Part shown: positions 11,326 to 21,774 of the stretch, piece by piece
Position numbering within the stretch: position 1 is the first letter of the stretch
Layout of the letters: every line of letters begins with the position of its first letter
Source of the DNA: Diphasiastrum complanatum
Taxonomy: Eukaryota; Streptophyta; Lycopodiopsida; Lycopodiales; Lycopodiaceae
NCBI GenBank assembly: GCA_029204225.1
Contig: CM055094.1
Span: 23,518,541 to 23,582,540 of the forward strand
DNA length: 64,000 nucleotides
Direction of reading: 5' to 3'
The notes under the pieces: generated by a model
The model's input: only the letters and a program-made list of their open reading frames with translations
What the model was told of the DNA's origin: nothing
Databases searched by the model: none
Translations under genes and position numbers: made by a program

Positions 11326-12938
11326 TCACCTTTAAGAACTTGTCTATAAATGTTTGTAGTGTCATGGAAGCTTAAACAATTCTTGTAGAAGTGGTGAAAT
11401 TCAATTCTAGAAACCTTTACTTAGTGAGAGAAAAATAAGAGTCTTGCAAAAGTGTTGTTGTAAAGAATATTCCCAAAAGCTTTAGAACCTTTGCCAATAA
11501 AAAAATTCAAACGCTTTTGTCTGAAAATAAAAATAATCACCAAGTCGGACACCACCATTGTATAAACCTTGAAGCCATCTTTTGAATATATGTCTCTACT
11601 ACATTCTTTTTGTCAAAGCTATGGTGACCAACTTCGTACAATTGGCTCAAGTTCACACCGGAGGAATTTACAAGATATTGAAGAATTATGATCCACTCTT
11701 GGACAACTCGATAGGATCAAATTTGGTATGAAAGAATTCACATCCTATACCTCACTAGCACATCTTTGTAAGGATGCCACCTTATGGAAGCATTGGTCAA
11801 GAACAAAATGGTGAATCATCCCTATTCCAATGTCGAATTAGTGAATGTGGCATTAGAAGCATCAACCAAATGAGGAGAACATGGCATCACAACAAAGTGA
11901 TGAGAAAGACACAAGTGCTAGGGGCCAAAAAGTTGACCAAGACTATCCAGAAGATGACCACCAACATGAGTCTAAATCTGAGAAGGTTACATTTCAAGTG
12001 TGTGAACGACCCTAGTCTCTGGGGCGCTGGCATGCCAAGGTGGGCGCCAGGACAACATTCCAGCAAGGGAGGCTGAGACTTGGTTCGAGCTCCCCCCGAG
12101 TCGCAACCCGCACTTCCCTATAGTATTGGTGTGATTCGCCACCTCCCCTCATACCAAGTACTTTACCCAAGCTGGTAAAGCATGTTTCTCTCTCTAGAAT
12201 TTATTGATCCCCAAGCTTCTTTTAATCATGCCTAGATCTTGTGAGGTGATTGCACATCGATCTGAGCTCTCTGGACTTCACTAGAACCGATCAAAGATTT
12301 TCAGCCATAAGAACTTGGCGCCAGCTGGATTCTGGTCATAGTGGCTTCGGGAGCAACTGTGGCGCTGCTGGCGCCGGGGACAATCTGGCGCCAGTGGCGC
12401 CGAAAGTAAAGCTTGTAAAGTAGCTTTACAACACATTGCTTTTTCAAGGGATGCCTTTCTTGAGCTGATCTATGCTATTCTGGAAATTGAATCCGTGGAA
12501 GATTTGGTGATTTGTGGCAAAAGTAGGGTTTTTAGAGGATCGGAAGGGATGTGAGGAGGTGAGATTTTGGATTTGGATTTGTGTGAATTGATAAGCGTGG
12601 TAATCGAGTGATGGCATTAGAAGTCACACAGGTGCTACTGAATGCACATTTTGTAGATGGGAGTGTGTGGAAGCTTGCAGACGATACTCTGAGATAGTTT
12701 CAGAAACAAAAAGTGGCTGTTTTTTAGCTCTTTCGCATGACAAGTTTGTGAAGAGCCACGAGCTTTTTTTCTTCTTTCTATTGGACTCTTTTTTCTTGCC
12801 CTTCCATTCATCCGCCTGTTGTTGTTGGAAGCAGAAGCGGTATCCTCGATGCTGGCATTCAATTTGTGTGCTCTATTAGTTAGATTTACAAGGATTTCTG
12901 TTGCTCTATATAGGACAGCATTGGATTAGACCAAATTT
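11326..12938. other. No gene recognised; diverged LTR piece and GGCGCC cluster
   Basis: No protein domain is seen. About 12050-12190 (GGCTGAGACTTGG..., CCCTATAGTATTGGTGTGAT, GGTAAAGCATG) is a diverged match to 14505-14640, the LTR family described below, in the same orientation. Between 12316 and 12400 the palindrome GGCGCC occurs four times, including CTGGCGCCAGTGGCGCC. The remainder is low-information AT-rich sequence. Confidence 0.4.
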
Positions 12939-13145
12939 GTGCGATATTGTTGCTTCTTGGGATGTTTTATGCCACTTGAGTGCTCCGCTCTCATATTGCT
13001 CATTTACTTCTTTTGGTCAAAGCTTCATGATGAAGTGCAAAGGGACAAAAATATGCGCTTTCTGAGTCGTAGGGTGATACCTTCTTTGGCTGGAAGCACT
13101 TGTATTATTTTGAAATATATATCAGATGTCTTTAGAAGAAACTAA
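12939..13145 (+). pseudogene. Unrecognised gene-like fragment A
   Basis: A 68-codon frame whose second half (SKLHDEVQRDKNMRFLSRRV, IPSLAGSTCIILKYISDV) has the composition of a real protein and no transposon domain I know. It lies in the integrase insertion, 36 bases before a second protein-like fragment in another frame. It might be a captured host-gene exon. The alternative is an unrecognised retroelement region or chance. Confidence 0.3.
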
Positions 13146-13180
13146 ATGATTCTTTAGCCCTCACGTTTTATATCTCCTAA

Positions 13181-13480
13181 ACAAATTATTATATCGGTCA
13201 TAGGAAAGCGCCTTTGGATCGTCAATTACTTCATAGGTTTGGGTTATTCCACCCACTGCTAATGGGTCCATTCTCATGAGATGTAAAATGCTTTGTTGAA
13301 CCATCAGGATCTACGCGACAAAACAAAATGTCATATTGGAAAGAAACGATTCAATGTGCCCTGGAGTCTACTGGAGACCCATTACGATTTGTGGCGCAAA
13401 ACAAAAATATATCAAATGCATTGTCTTGTGTAGCTCTGAATCTTTGCAACTCTTCTGATTCTGATGTTCAACAGGCTTAG
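13181..13480 (+). pseudogene. Unrecognised gene-like fragment B
   Basis: One frame reads from 13181 (after a TAA at 13178) to a TAG at 13478-13480 with one TGA at 13277-13279. Segments include RKAPLDRQLLHRFGLFHP, EPSGSTRQNKMSYWKETIQC, ALESTGDPLRFVAQN and NALSCVALNLCNSSDSDV. The amino-acid mix looks like a coding exon and does not match gag, pol or transposase motifs. The fragment ends exactly where the integrase resumes, so its 3' end coincides with the insertion boundary. A captured host exon is the favoured guess. Confidence 0.35.
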
Positions 13481-14017
13481 TGCAGCCTGCCTACTTTCTT
13501 AGCTGATGTGAGATCTATGGCTAAATTCCTCTATGAACAAATCATTATTCGATTCGGATGTCCGATTGAGATTGTCAGTGACCGTGGCACACACTTTGTT
13601 AATCAAACGATAAAGTGTTTGTTTGAAGTTTTTTCCGTTATACACCGGTTTAGAACTCCGTATTATCCAAGGGGTAATGGCCAAGCTGAATCTTCCAATA
13701 AGATTCTCTGCACTATTATGACAAAAACGGTTGAAGCCAGTCGTTCTGACTAGGAACATAAATTGCATGCATCATTATGGGCATTCAAAACCACTTATAA
13801 AGAGAGCACGAATCAAACACCGTTTCAACTAGTTTATGGTCAAGATGTTGTCATGCCGATTAAATTTTTAGTACCATCTCTACGCATTGCAGCAACAGAG
13901 CAATTGGATGATGACAAATCCTTACAACTGCACCATGAAGCTTTGCAAAAATTATCTGAAACCAGATTGATGGCAGTTCATGTGTTAGCAGCAAAGAAAG
14001 CTCACCGTAAGGCATGG
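13481..14017 (+). pseudogene. gypsy-1 integrase, C-terminal part
   Basis: Resumes the core: RSMAKFLYEQIIIRFGCP, EIVSDRGTHFVNQTIK (second catalytic Asp), then TPYYPRGNGQAESSNKIL (catalytic Glu in GQAESSN). WAFKTTYKESTNQTPFQLVY follows. A TAG at 13751-13753 interrupts it. The frame is cut after AAKKAHRKAW, where a reversed LTR fragment begins at 14018. The C-terminal DNA-binding end and the gypsy-1 3' LTR are not found. Confidence 0.9.
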
Positions 14018-14694
14018 TGTTGCGCCGGCGCCTCAAAGGGCACTGGGACTTGAGCAGTTTCCCCAACACGCGCTTAAGTCTAATATTCATATATCATGCA
14101 CTTACGTAAAAGCCAACTTAGAAACGTAACAAGCTTAACCATTCAGACTTAAGAAAACTGGAATCCCAACCAACCCAAAAGCCAATTCAGAATCCGTCCC
14201 CAAAAGGTAACCAAAGGCAAAGACAAGCCACACATGAAACCCAAGGCATAGTGGTCGCCAAACTGACCGATTGACATAGCGGCAAGCCACACGTCGGTCG
14301 CGTGGACCCTTGGACGTCGGCGACGCAAAAAGGTTGTAGTAAGAGTCCTTCCACTTGGAACAGTCCTGGAGGCGAATCCGAAATGGTTCATTACCAAGGA
14401 TCAACTTTATTAAATTTGGAAGAGGTTACATTCATACATAGACTGACTAGTCTCGGGGCCACCAATACGTGCTGGGCATTGTGCCTGGCTTGTGCTGGTA
14501 GAGGGAGCTGAGACTTGGCAACTGGATTCCTAGCGCTGGTTGAGCTGCCCAAGTTTATGTCTGCCGGACTCCCCCTATAGTTCTGGTGTGATTCGGCGCA
14601 CTCCCTCTGTCCTGAAATATAGTGCTTTCCCGTAAAGCATGCATTTTAGGACAATTTTTATTTTGCTGATTAAGCCTGGCAAGCCTGGCAGAAT
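14018..14694 (-). repeat. LTR fragment (copy 1 of a four-copy LTR family)
   Basis: Minus-strand copy of the LTR of the gag-only element at 21775-26325. It begins at TGTTGCGCCGGCGCC (the complement of the LTR right end) and ends at CTGGCAGAAT, so about 235 bases of the LTR left side are missing. The truncation coincides exactly with the start of the gypsy-2 LTR (14695). Gypsy-2 therefore probably inserted into this LTR. The remaining LTR part is not found next to the gypsy-2 3' side. Confidence 0.88.
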
Positions 14695-15713
14695 TGTAAA
14701 GTCTTATGATCTCACATTATCCAAATTTTGTCATATATTGTAAAAATTTTCAATTTTCATATATATAAAATGTGCCATAGTGCCTAAATACATGTAAAGG
14801 CCTATTTCGCACTTTGTAAATTCATATTTTGAGTAGAAGTTGCGACGTTCTAAAGAGACGCAATAGAAGTTCAGAACCGACATTTGACGATTCGTAAGCG
14901 ACAGTGAGACTGAAGAACATTCCTATAAGGATAGCACTATGTGCCATTGTACATACGCATTTCTACGCAGAGCTGAGTATCAATAGAGAGCGAAGAGCAA
15001 GTTCTTATAGCTTGAACATTCTTTCCTTCTGTTATCTCTCACAGAATTACTTCTTATCATTTGTGCGAACACACTTTGTATAATCTATGATTGATTGTGA
15101 TACTGTTCTGTTTGTGTCACACACATCTCTGAAGTTATATTGAATTTCAGTTACTCTAACACGGATTTTTAGACGACATCAGCAAGTAATAATTCTGACT
15201 AATGTATGCAGGGAATTAGCCCAAGCTGTTAAACATAACTTTTAGCAGAAATTCCTTCAACTCTGAATAAGCTATGTGTTCAGATAATGGGATTGATTGA
15301 GGCTCTGTCTTGTTTGCTTCCTGCGAGAAAAACTAATTCTCTGTGTTTGATTAAGAAGAACTTTTAGCTAATGTGATTCTGCTTGATGAATCTAATTGCT
15401 AGTTACTGTCAGTTCTGACTGTTTTCCTGATGCCTGAAGAGCCTGAAAGATAAAGTAATTCTTACAATTACAGACCTTGACCAAATCGTTTCATCATTGG
15501 TGTTCCTGGATGCCAATTTACCCAAATATCTTTGGATAACCAATTATGTCGCTGTAGTATTCATTGTGAACTTTATACACTCTAGTCTATTTATCATCAT
15601 ACATACATTTCCATGCAAAAGATGAGATTATTCTCTCTGTTGGGGAACAATCAAACTTTTGTACTACATAATTCATTGATTTTGTGGAAATCTATAACGA
15701 CTAGGCCACCACA
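14695..15713 (+). repeat. 5' LTR of gypsy-2
   Basis: Starts TGTAAAGTCTTATG at the point where the previous LTR family stops, and ends CTAGGCCACCACA five bases before a primer site. That gives 1019 bases with TG...CA ends. No 3' LTR partner is seen in the window, so age and target duplication cannot be read. It is AT-rich with no coding signal. Confidence 0.8.
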
Positions 15714-15718
15714 TAATT

Positions 15719-15736
15719 TGGCGCCATTGTTGGGGA
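15719..15736 (+). other. Primer binding site (tRNA-Asp type), gypsy-2
   Basis: TGGCGCCATTGTTGGGGA is complementary to the tRNA-Asp(GUC) 3' end with two transitions (G to A, C to T). Its position after an LTR ending in CA confirms the plus orientation. Both gypsy-1 and gypsy-2 use this primer class. Confidence 0.8.
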
Positions 15737-15801
15737 GATGAATTTCACCTTTTGCAATATTTTTAAGTGTATTACATCTACGAATCTTTCTCATGTAATG
15801 C

Positions 15802-17617
15802 ATGCCAAGAACATACTCTCAAGCAATTATTGAACAGAAACGTTTAGAGTGTGCACATCGTTTAGAAGCATATAGGAAGTCTAGAGATTTGTATTTGCAG
15901 AATTTGTAAAACTCACAAGTTAGAGCAAGATTAACACCTGAAGCGTTTAATGATCTTTTACTCGCTACTACAGCATTTGTAGATTTATTTGAGGAAAGAT
16001 CCGTTTAAACGCCAAGTTCTACAGATTCACCTGAATCAGATTCGTCTGATTCTACTTCCGAACCAAGTTCAGACTCTTTGTCCGAGCGAAGTTTAGATTC
16101 AGATCTTCCAAGTTCATCTAGTTCACCACCATATGTTGATATGGCTAATCCAGCGCCACCCACATCTACAAAAATCAGATATGATTTCTTTAAGGGATCA
16201 TCATATGAAGATGCAGATAGTTATATGTCGCAATTTGAATCCATTACCATAGCAAACAAAGAGCAGACGGACGAGAATAAAGTTAGAATTTTGTCAGGTC
16301 TTCTGCGGAAGCAGGCTAGGATTTGGAACAGTCAATTAGTACCGGAAACAATTAATACTTGGAATGCTTTAAAAGCAGCATTCCTTAAACAGTTTAGGGA
16401 GATGGGATATTCAACTAGATTGTTGGCTCGACTTAACTCTATTGAAAAAAAGCCAAAGGAATCACTTAGGAAATGTACTCGTAGGGTTAAGAATTTAATA
16501 GGAAAATTAGGAGCCCAGTATCCAGTTCCTATGCAAAATGAATGGTTCTTGGGTGGTTTGCCTAAGAAAATGGATTGTTATTGTCGATAGGGTCTGATGA
16601 CTTCTTTGGAATATGTCATTGCCTCTGCCGAGAATCACAAAACCTCTCGAATTTCTCGCAGACGGAGAAATGAAAAAAAAAATAGTAAAAAACACAAATT
16701 TAAATGAACAGAAGAATCTATCTATTGAGTCAGAATCAGAATCTGATTCAGTGGATATGGAAGAATCTTCTGAGTATTCATCTTATTCTTCTTCATCGGA
16801 AGAAGAATTTTCTTATAGGAAAACTAAGAATAGGAACTCAGAAAGAAAGAAAAGAATGGAGAAATCTGAAAAGATGGATCCATTAAGGAAAAGTGTTGAG
16901 TTGTTAACAAGAGAAATGAGTGATCTAAAGGTCCAAATATCTAATGTTAAAGCCAAGCGAAAGAAAGCAAAGCCTAACGCCAATGTTTGGTGTACCGCGT
17001 GTGGGAAGGAAGGTCATTTTAAGACCGACTGTCCCAGTTTACAGACTAATTATTTAGAAGAGGAACTATTCCTCTGTCCGATTAATAATCATGAGGAGGT
17101 AGCTTATACTGCAACTCCTACTAACCAAAAAACTATGATACCGAAACAGCCTACTGGTCAACAGTTGCGAAGGGGCGGAACACGAGATTCCACTCCACCA
17201 ACCAGAGAAAGGGGTTTGTGCTACAATTGCGGAGCCCCAAGTCACTATTCGCCTGATTGCCTTGAACCTAGGAGATCAACAGGATATGTGCCGCTCTGCG
17301 CTAACTGTAAAGATGAAGGGCATGTCACTGCTGAATGTCCTCAGCCACAACAGCCATGGTCCAAACCAAGGTTTGTAAACTCGCCTAGGGAAGATGACCT
17401 TCGGCCATCTAAGATTAACACTAACATGATAGTTCAGAGGATAGAAGTAGAGTCTGAATTATTAGATCAAAATTATCAATGGCCAAATTTAGAGGAAAAA
17501 GTAAATAAAGTAACTACAAGAAGTAGCAAAGGTTTTTTAACTCTTAAAGCTAAGAAGAAAACTAAGACGAAAATTGCAAAAACTACAAAAACACGACAGA
17601 AAAAGCGAAGGTCGTAG
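15802..17617 (+). pseudogene. gypsy-2 gag with three zinc knuckles
   Basis: ATG at 15802 (MPRTYSQAIIEQKRLECAHR). Stops at about 15907 and 16006 interrupt the same frame, which then carries a Ser/Asp-rich stretch and the capsid domain: TKIRYDFFKGSSYEDADSYM, LRKQARIWNSQL, AAFLKQFREMGYSTRLLARL and ESLRKCTRRVKNLIGK. A TAG at 16588-16590 and a frameshift follow. The second half (16613-17617) has a Glu/Ser-rich acidic segment, a coiled-coil-like basic stretch and three CCHC knuckles: CTACGKEGHFKTDC, CYNCGAPSHYSPDC and CANCKDEGHVTAEC. These package the RNA genome. The Lys-rich tail runs into pol. Confidence 0.88.
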
Positions 17618-19068
17618 AACAATTAGTAAAAATTCCTAGTAATAAAGAATTAAAACTTGATAAGTCTACTGGAAAACATTATGATGTTGATATTAGTTTA
17701 GAATCTAAGAAGCTTTTAGACAAAGAAACTAGAAAAGTTAAAAAAGAAACATTTTCAGATCCAGTTATAAGTAGCGAGATACCTAGAGATCTGTCGCCAC
17801 TTAGAAACCATTCTTACAATTTTGTCGAAGACCTTGTTTCTACAATGCCCAATATAACTTTTAAACAGTTATTAGACGATCACCAATATTATAAAAAAAA
17901 AATTAAGCAATTTTTGCAAAATAAAAAGAGAAGAAATGCAAAGTTACCAGTAGTCAACATAGGATTAGTTAATTATGGTGATGAAGGCCAACCAAAGATT
18001 CAGGTGACAGTTTATATTGGAGACCATGAGTTTCTTATGGATTTTATAATATTAAAAACTATGAGACAATCGTCATATAGAGTGTTATTAGGACGACCAT
18101 GGCTCTATCAGGCCGATATTATAACCCACTGAAAGAAAAAGGAGATTACCTTCAGAGACCAGATGGAGACACCGACAGGAAAAAGTCATAAAAGAATTTT
18201 CATATCATGGGAAAAAGATAAGTACGAAGGTGAGACACCTACATCTTCCTCGAGCTATACTTCGGAGGAAGAAGGGCTTCAGTCAGTAGGGACTGAGGAA
18301 GGGGAGAGGTTAGTTACATTAAGAATACCTGCATACAGTAATAGAGTAGAATATGTATATAGAGGAGATTGTGGAGTTCCAGAGATTAGTGTGATCATAG
18401 GAGATCAGACCATAGATAGAATACTAATAGACTCAGGATCTAGTATCAACCTTGTAACGAAAACAATGGTTAAAGAATTAGGATTAGAAAACCAGATACA
18501 GCCTATCACTTATCACGATATCTATTTAGCAGATGCGACTAAATGTATACCAGAAGGCGAGCTAAAAGGTATTAACGTAGTTATAGAGACAGAGACGTTT
18601 GTTATGAATTTCCTTGTCATAAATCCAGTAGATACACCACCTTATTCGATATTATTTGAAAGACCATGGTTATATCAAGCAGATGCTATTATAAATTGGT
18701 CCACCAAACAGATATTTTTTCCAGGTATTCTCACAGCCAGTCCAATAGGGGGTCACCTTTTGAGATGGGGTGAGGAGTTAGCTAGACCTGCTAAATCATG
18801 GATTAATTTCATAGAATGCTATGAGATTGATGAGGAAGTAGACATACCGACAACATCCGAGTCAAGAAAAGTTCTGGGTGGAACCAGAGCAAGTCTGACC
18901 GAGGGGATGGTAGATAAAACAGATTATGTAGAAATAGAAATTAATAAAGGTAAGACTGTGAATTTATATAAACACCAATCGGACCAAGAACGTGAAGAGT
19001 ATATATTGTTTCCTCAAAAATACCAAAATGTGTTTGCTTGGTCGATGGATGATTTAATAGGTATATAA
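17618..19068 (+). pseudogene. gypsy-2 protease region with duplicated strand motif
   Basis: From about 17605 to 20474 pol stays in a single frame. This part has two related segments: IGDHEFLMDFIILKTMRQSS followed by VLLGRPWLYQADII (about 18016-18126), and the true protease ILIDSGSSINLVTKTMVKEL followed by ILFERPWLYQADAIINW (about 18421-18699). Only the second carries the D-S-G active site, so the first is a partial duplicate of the protease C-terminal half. A TGA at 18130-18132 separates them. The tail (VFAWSMDDLIGI) is the usual RT entry and ends at a TAA (19066-19068). Confidence 0.82.
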
Positions 19069-19836
19069 ATTAAATGGGGTGAACATAGAATAGATCTCAT
19101 TTAGGGAACAATACATGTTAGACAGCGCCAATATAGATTGAATCCAAAGTACTCCTTATTAGTAAAAGATGAATTAGATAGATGTCTTAGAGCGGATATT
19201 ATATATCCTGTTCTAAGCAGTGAGTGGGTGTCACCAATAGTTATAGTACCTAAGAAGAAGATGGGCAAGATTAGAGTTTGTCAGGATTTTAGGAAACTAA
19301 ATGCTGCCGCAACAAAAGATTATCATCCTCTGGCGTATACAGATACCATTCTTGACCAGGTACCTGGACATGAACGTTATAGTTTTTTAGATGGATTCTC
19401 AGGTTATAACCAAGTTTTTATAAAAGAGGAAGATAGATCCAAAACTACTTTCACCACTGATTGGGTGATGTACGCATATATGTGAATGCCCTTTGGTCTT
19501 CGTAATGCACTTGCCACATTCCAACGTATGATAACAAATATTTTTCAAAATTTTTAAAGAAAGTTTTTAGAAATTTTTATGGATGACTTTTGTGTCTATT
19601 CATCAACTAAAAACCATTTAGATGCATTAAAGAAAACATTGAGAAGATGTCAAGAGACATCCCTTAAACTGCATCCAGCTAAGTGTTACTTTGGGATGAG
19701 GGAAGACATCCTTTTAGGGCATAAAATTTCGAAGGATGGTATACAAGCCGACATCGAAAAAATAAAAATGATTTTAGAATTATTAGAACCAACCAATTTA
19801 AGAGAGCTTAGAGGGTTTCTAGGACATGTAGGTTAA
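19069..19836 (+). pseudogene. gypsy-2 reverse transcriptase
   Basis: Motifs in order: YSLLVKDELDRCLRADIIYP, WVSPIVIVPKKKMGKIRVCQ, DFRKLNAAATKDYHPL, YSFLDGFSGYNQVFIKE, MPFGLRNALATFQRM, catalytic EIFMDDFCVYS (FMDD, about 19576-19587), LKLHPAKCYFGM and LLGHKISKDGIQAD, then LRELRGFLGHVG. All are in one frame, with stops at about 19102, 19483-19485, 19555 and 19834-19836. Several look like single transitions (for example the TGA before MPFGL, where Arg is usual). This is typical decay of a silenced element. Confidence 0.92.
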
Positions 19837-20474
19837 TATCGGAGGATAATTAAAGATTATGCTATAATAATAACTCCTTTAACAAGTTTACTAGAAAAAT
19901 CTGTTGAGTACCATTGGACACATGACCATCAACAAGCTTTTGATCAATTGAAATAGTCATTAGCAGAAGCCACTGGGGTTAGACCTCCAAATTGGGCTAA
20001 AAAGTTCCAAGTATATGTAGACACATCATCTTTTGCAATAGGTGTAGTGCTTAGTCAGAAAGATGACCAAAATATAGATCATCCAATTTACTATGCGGGA
20101 AAGCAACTCGCTGCATCAGAAAAGAATTATTCTGCTACAGAGCGAGAAGCACTAGGGATGATTTATTCAGTAAAGAAATTTAGACATTACCTTTTAGGAT
20201 ACCCTTTTGTTTTTCACGTAGATCATTACGCATTAAAACATTTAGTGAATAAACCTGATCTTTCGGGTAGAATAGCTAGATGGGTATTATTATTAGATGA
20301 GTTTAATTATGAAGTAGAATCAAGAAGAGGCAAGGATCATCAAAATGTCGACTATATATCCCGCCTCCAAACAAAAAATCAATTAGAACCCAGTTTTGAT
20401 GAATTTCTAGATGAACATATAATGCGTTTTAATCGTAAACATCAATTTATAGGGACGTTGTTAATTTTTTACAG
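19837..20474 (+). pseudogene. gypsy-2 RNase H
   Basis: Continues the RT frame. YRRIIKDYAIIITPLTSLLE leads to a TAG at about 19954. Then come the RNase H motifs FQVYVDTSSFAIGVVLSQ, GKQLAASEKNYSATEREALG, HYLLGYPFVFHVDHYALKHL, RIARWVLLLDEFNYEVE and RGKDHQNVDYISRL. It degrades the RNA strand during DNA synthesis. The frame ends just before a hAT-like insertion (20483), after which the integrase linker resumes. A frameshift lies just before the insertion (about 20455). Confidence 0.9.
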
Positions 20475-20482
20475 GACCAAAT
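20475..20482. repeat. 8-bp target duplication, left copy
   Basis: GACCAAAT, matching GACCAGAT at 21311-21318 with one mismatch. An 8-bp duplication is the hallmark of hAT transposons. Confidence 0.75.
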
Positions 20483-21310
20483 CATAGTTGCGGCGAATCT
20501 TGATTCGCTGGGTCTGCGATTCGCTGGTCGCGATTCTGCGAATCGCGATTCGCAGACCCAGAATCGCAAAAAAAAAAAAAAAAGGTTTGGAAAAATAGCT
20601 TATTGCTGAAATTTTTTTAGGGGATCAATGGTCAAACCAGCGTTTTGCCTCTCAGAAGTGCAATAGATGAGGCACAAACAGATCTTATTTTCAGTAGCTA
20701 TCCGGTTGTCATTTGCTCTGGTTTTCAGTAAATGTTAATGCTACAGTTTGGACTATCAACTGTATGGATGATGATCACTTTTGCAATTGGTTCACTGGAG
20801 ATGTGAGTGCAATGTACATATAGTTGGGGGCATAAATATTGGGCCCTTCTCGGCGCGCATTTGGACCCCATTTTTATCTACAGGGGGGCGGTGGCATTTT
20901 TATCTACAATGTCTATATAGCAAAAAGCTCTAGGGGGTTCGGGGGGCAGTAGCCCCCCGGAAAACGGGGGGTTCGGGGGGCGGAAGTGCCCCCCGAGAAA
21001 CGGGGAGTTCGGGGGGTGGTAGCCCCCTGGTGGGGGGTTTGGGGGGCAACGCCCCCCAACGGCGGGGTCCGGGGGCCTCTTCATGATTTGGCCTTCCAAC
21101 TCCCAGAGTGAAAACAAACTTTTTGGTGTTTCGCACCCGAAACAGTCGGAAAACTACACAATCATAATCCCCTCGATCAGAGCTTTCATCTGATACCCGT
21201 ATTGCCTAAAAAAATTTCAAAAAAAAAAAAAAAATTCGATTCTACGCGATTCAAGGAAAATCCCGAATCGCGAATCGGAATCGCGATTCGGGAATCGCGC
21301 TGCAACTATG
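20483..21310. mobile_element. hAT-like non-autonomous DNA transposon with G-rich core
   Basis: 828 bases, flanked by a 7/8-matching 8-bp duplication. The ends are inverted: CATAGTTGCGGCGAATC on the left and, complemented on the right, CATAGTTGCAGCGCGATTC. The subterminal regions are packed with AATCGCGATTCG-type palindromes on both sides. The left one forms a hairpin (GGGTCTGCGATTCG ... CGAATCGCGATTCGCAGACCC, 20509-20561). Poly-A runs adjoin each subterminal block. Removing the element joins the gypsy-2 RNase H/integrase linker. No transposase is encoded. The 8-bp duplication fits the hAT superfamily. The ends are unlike a canonical CAGGG hAT end, so the assignment rests mainly on the duplication length. 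Confidence 0.8.
20928..21077. repeat. G-rich imperfect tandem repeat inside the hAT-like element
   Basis: About four imperfect copies of a unit of roughly 35 bases of the form CGGGGGGTTCGGGGGGCGGTAGCCCCCCG (unit variants at about 20932, 20962, 21000 and 21030). Each has runs of five or six G followed by a C run, so each can form both a hairpin and a G-quadruplex. The surrounding sequence is AT-rich, so the composition break is sharp. Confidence 0.8.
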
Positions 21311-21318
21311 GACCAGAT
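21311..21318. repeat. 8-bp target duplication, right copy
   Basis: GACCAGAT, the partner of GACCAAAT at 20475-20482. Confidence 0.75.
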
Positions 21319-21774
21319 ATATTCTGAACATTTTAATAAACATCAAAAAACTGTTTTTCTTTCTAAGGTTCCACCTTACACGATTGTAAATAGTATATTG
21401 TATAAATTAGGAGCTGACGATAGTCTCCGCCGATGTTTAGAACCAACCGAGACAATCGTTGTAATAACTGCATTACATGAGAAAGATTCGGGGGGCCACT
21501 ATGCTCTTAAAAACACTGCAATTTTTTTTTTTCAATGCTAAATATTGGTGGCCTACCGTCTATAGAGATGTTAAATTATTCAATTAAAAATGTGATGCAT
21601 GCCAGAGGATGGGGAAACCCAGCTTCGCAACACATTGGCCGCTTACTCCAATTATTCCCTTAGCACCCTTTGAGAAGTGGGGGATAGATTTTGTAGGGCC
21701 TATTAAACCGATCGCGTGTAAAACTCGTCGTCATTACATACTCGTTGCCACGGACTATGCTACCAAGATGGTAG
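21319..21774 (+). pseudogene. gypsy-2 integrase, N-terminal part
   Basis: After the hAT-like element, one frame reads IYSEHFNKHQKTVFLSKVPP, then TALHEKDSGGHYALKNTAIF (HHCC zinc finger, first His pair). A frameshift near 21530 follows, then [28 protein letters not shown] (Cys pair) and [16 protein letters not shown] with the first catalytic Asp. [16 protein letters not shown] ends exactly at the target duplication GGTAG. The rest of the core resumes at 26331. Confidence 0.9.
21770..21774. repeat. Target duplication GGTAG, left copy
   Basis: GGTAG directly precedes the 5' LTR (TGTTG...). An identical GGTAG follows the 3' LTR at 26326-26330. Confidence 0.93.

Larger units (their letters stand above)
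10690..13480. mobile_element. 2.8-kb composite insertion in the gypsy-1 integrase
   Basis: The integrase core stops at about 10690 and resumes at about 13481 with the next expected residues, so everything between is inserted. Contents are a reversed copia RNase H (10942-11325), an unrecognised stretch, a diverged piece of the LTR family seen at 14018 (about 12050-12190), a cluster of GGCGCC sites (12316-12400) and two gene-like fragments (12939-13145, 13181-13480). I could not identify terminal repeats or a target duplication. It may be several nested events or a transposon that captured gene pieces. Boundaries are approximate. Confidence 0.6.

Noticed and set aside
12316-12400. Cluster of GGCGCC sites as a regulatory array
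   Set aside because: Only four sites, without regular spacing. The sequence is probably a decayed LTR-type segment, so it was noted but not called.
13440-13490. Helitron 3' end at the right boundary of the integrase insertion
   Set aside because: The boundary reads GCTTAG before TGC. It is not CTRR, and no hairpin precedes it.
20878-21136. Pro/Gly-rich minus-strand frames
   Set aside because: They arise from the G-rich tandem repeat in the hAT-like element. No start context or domain supports them.
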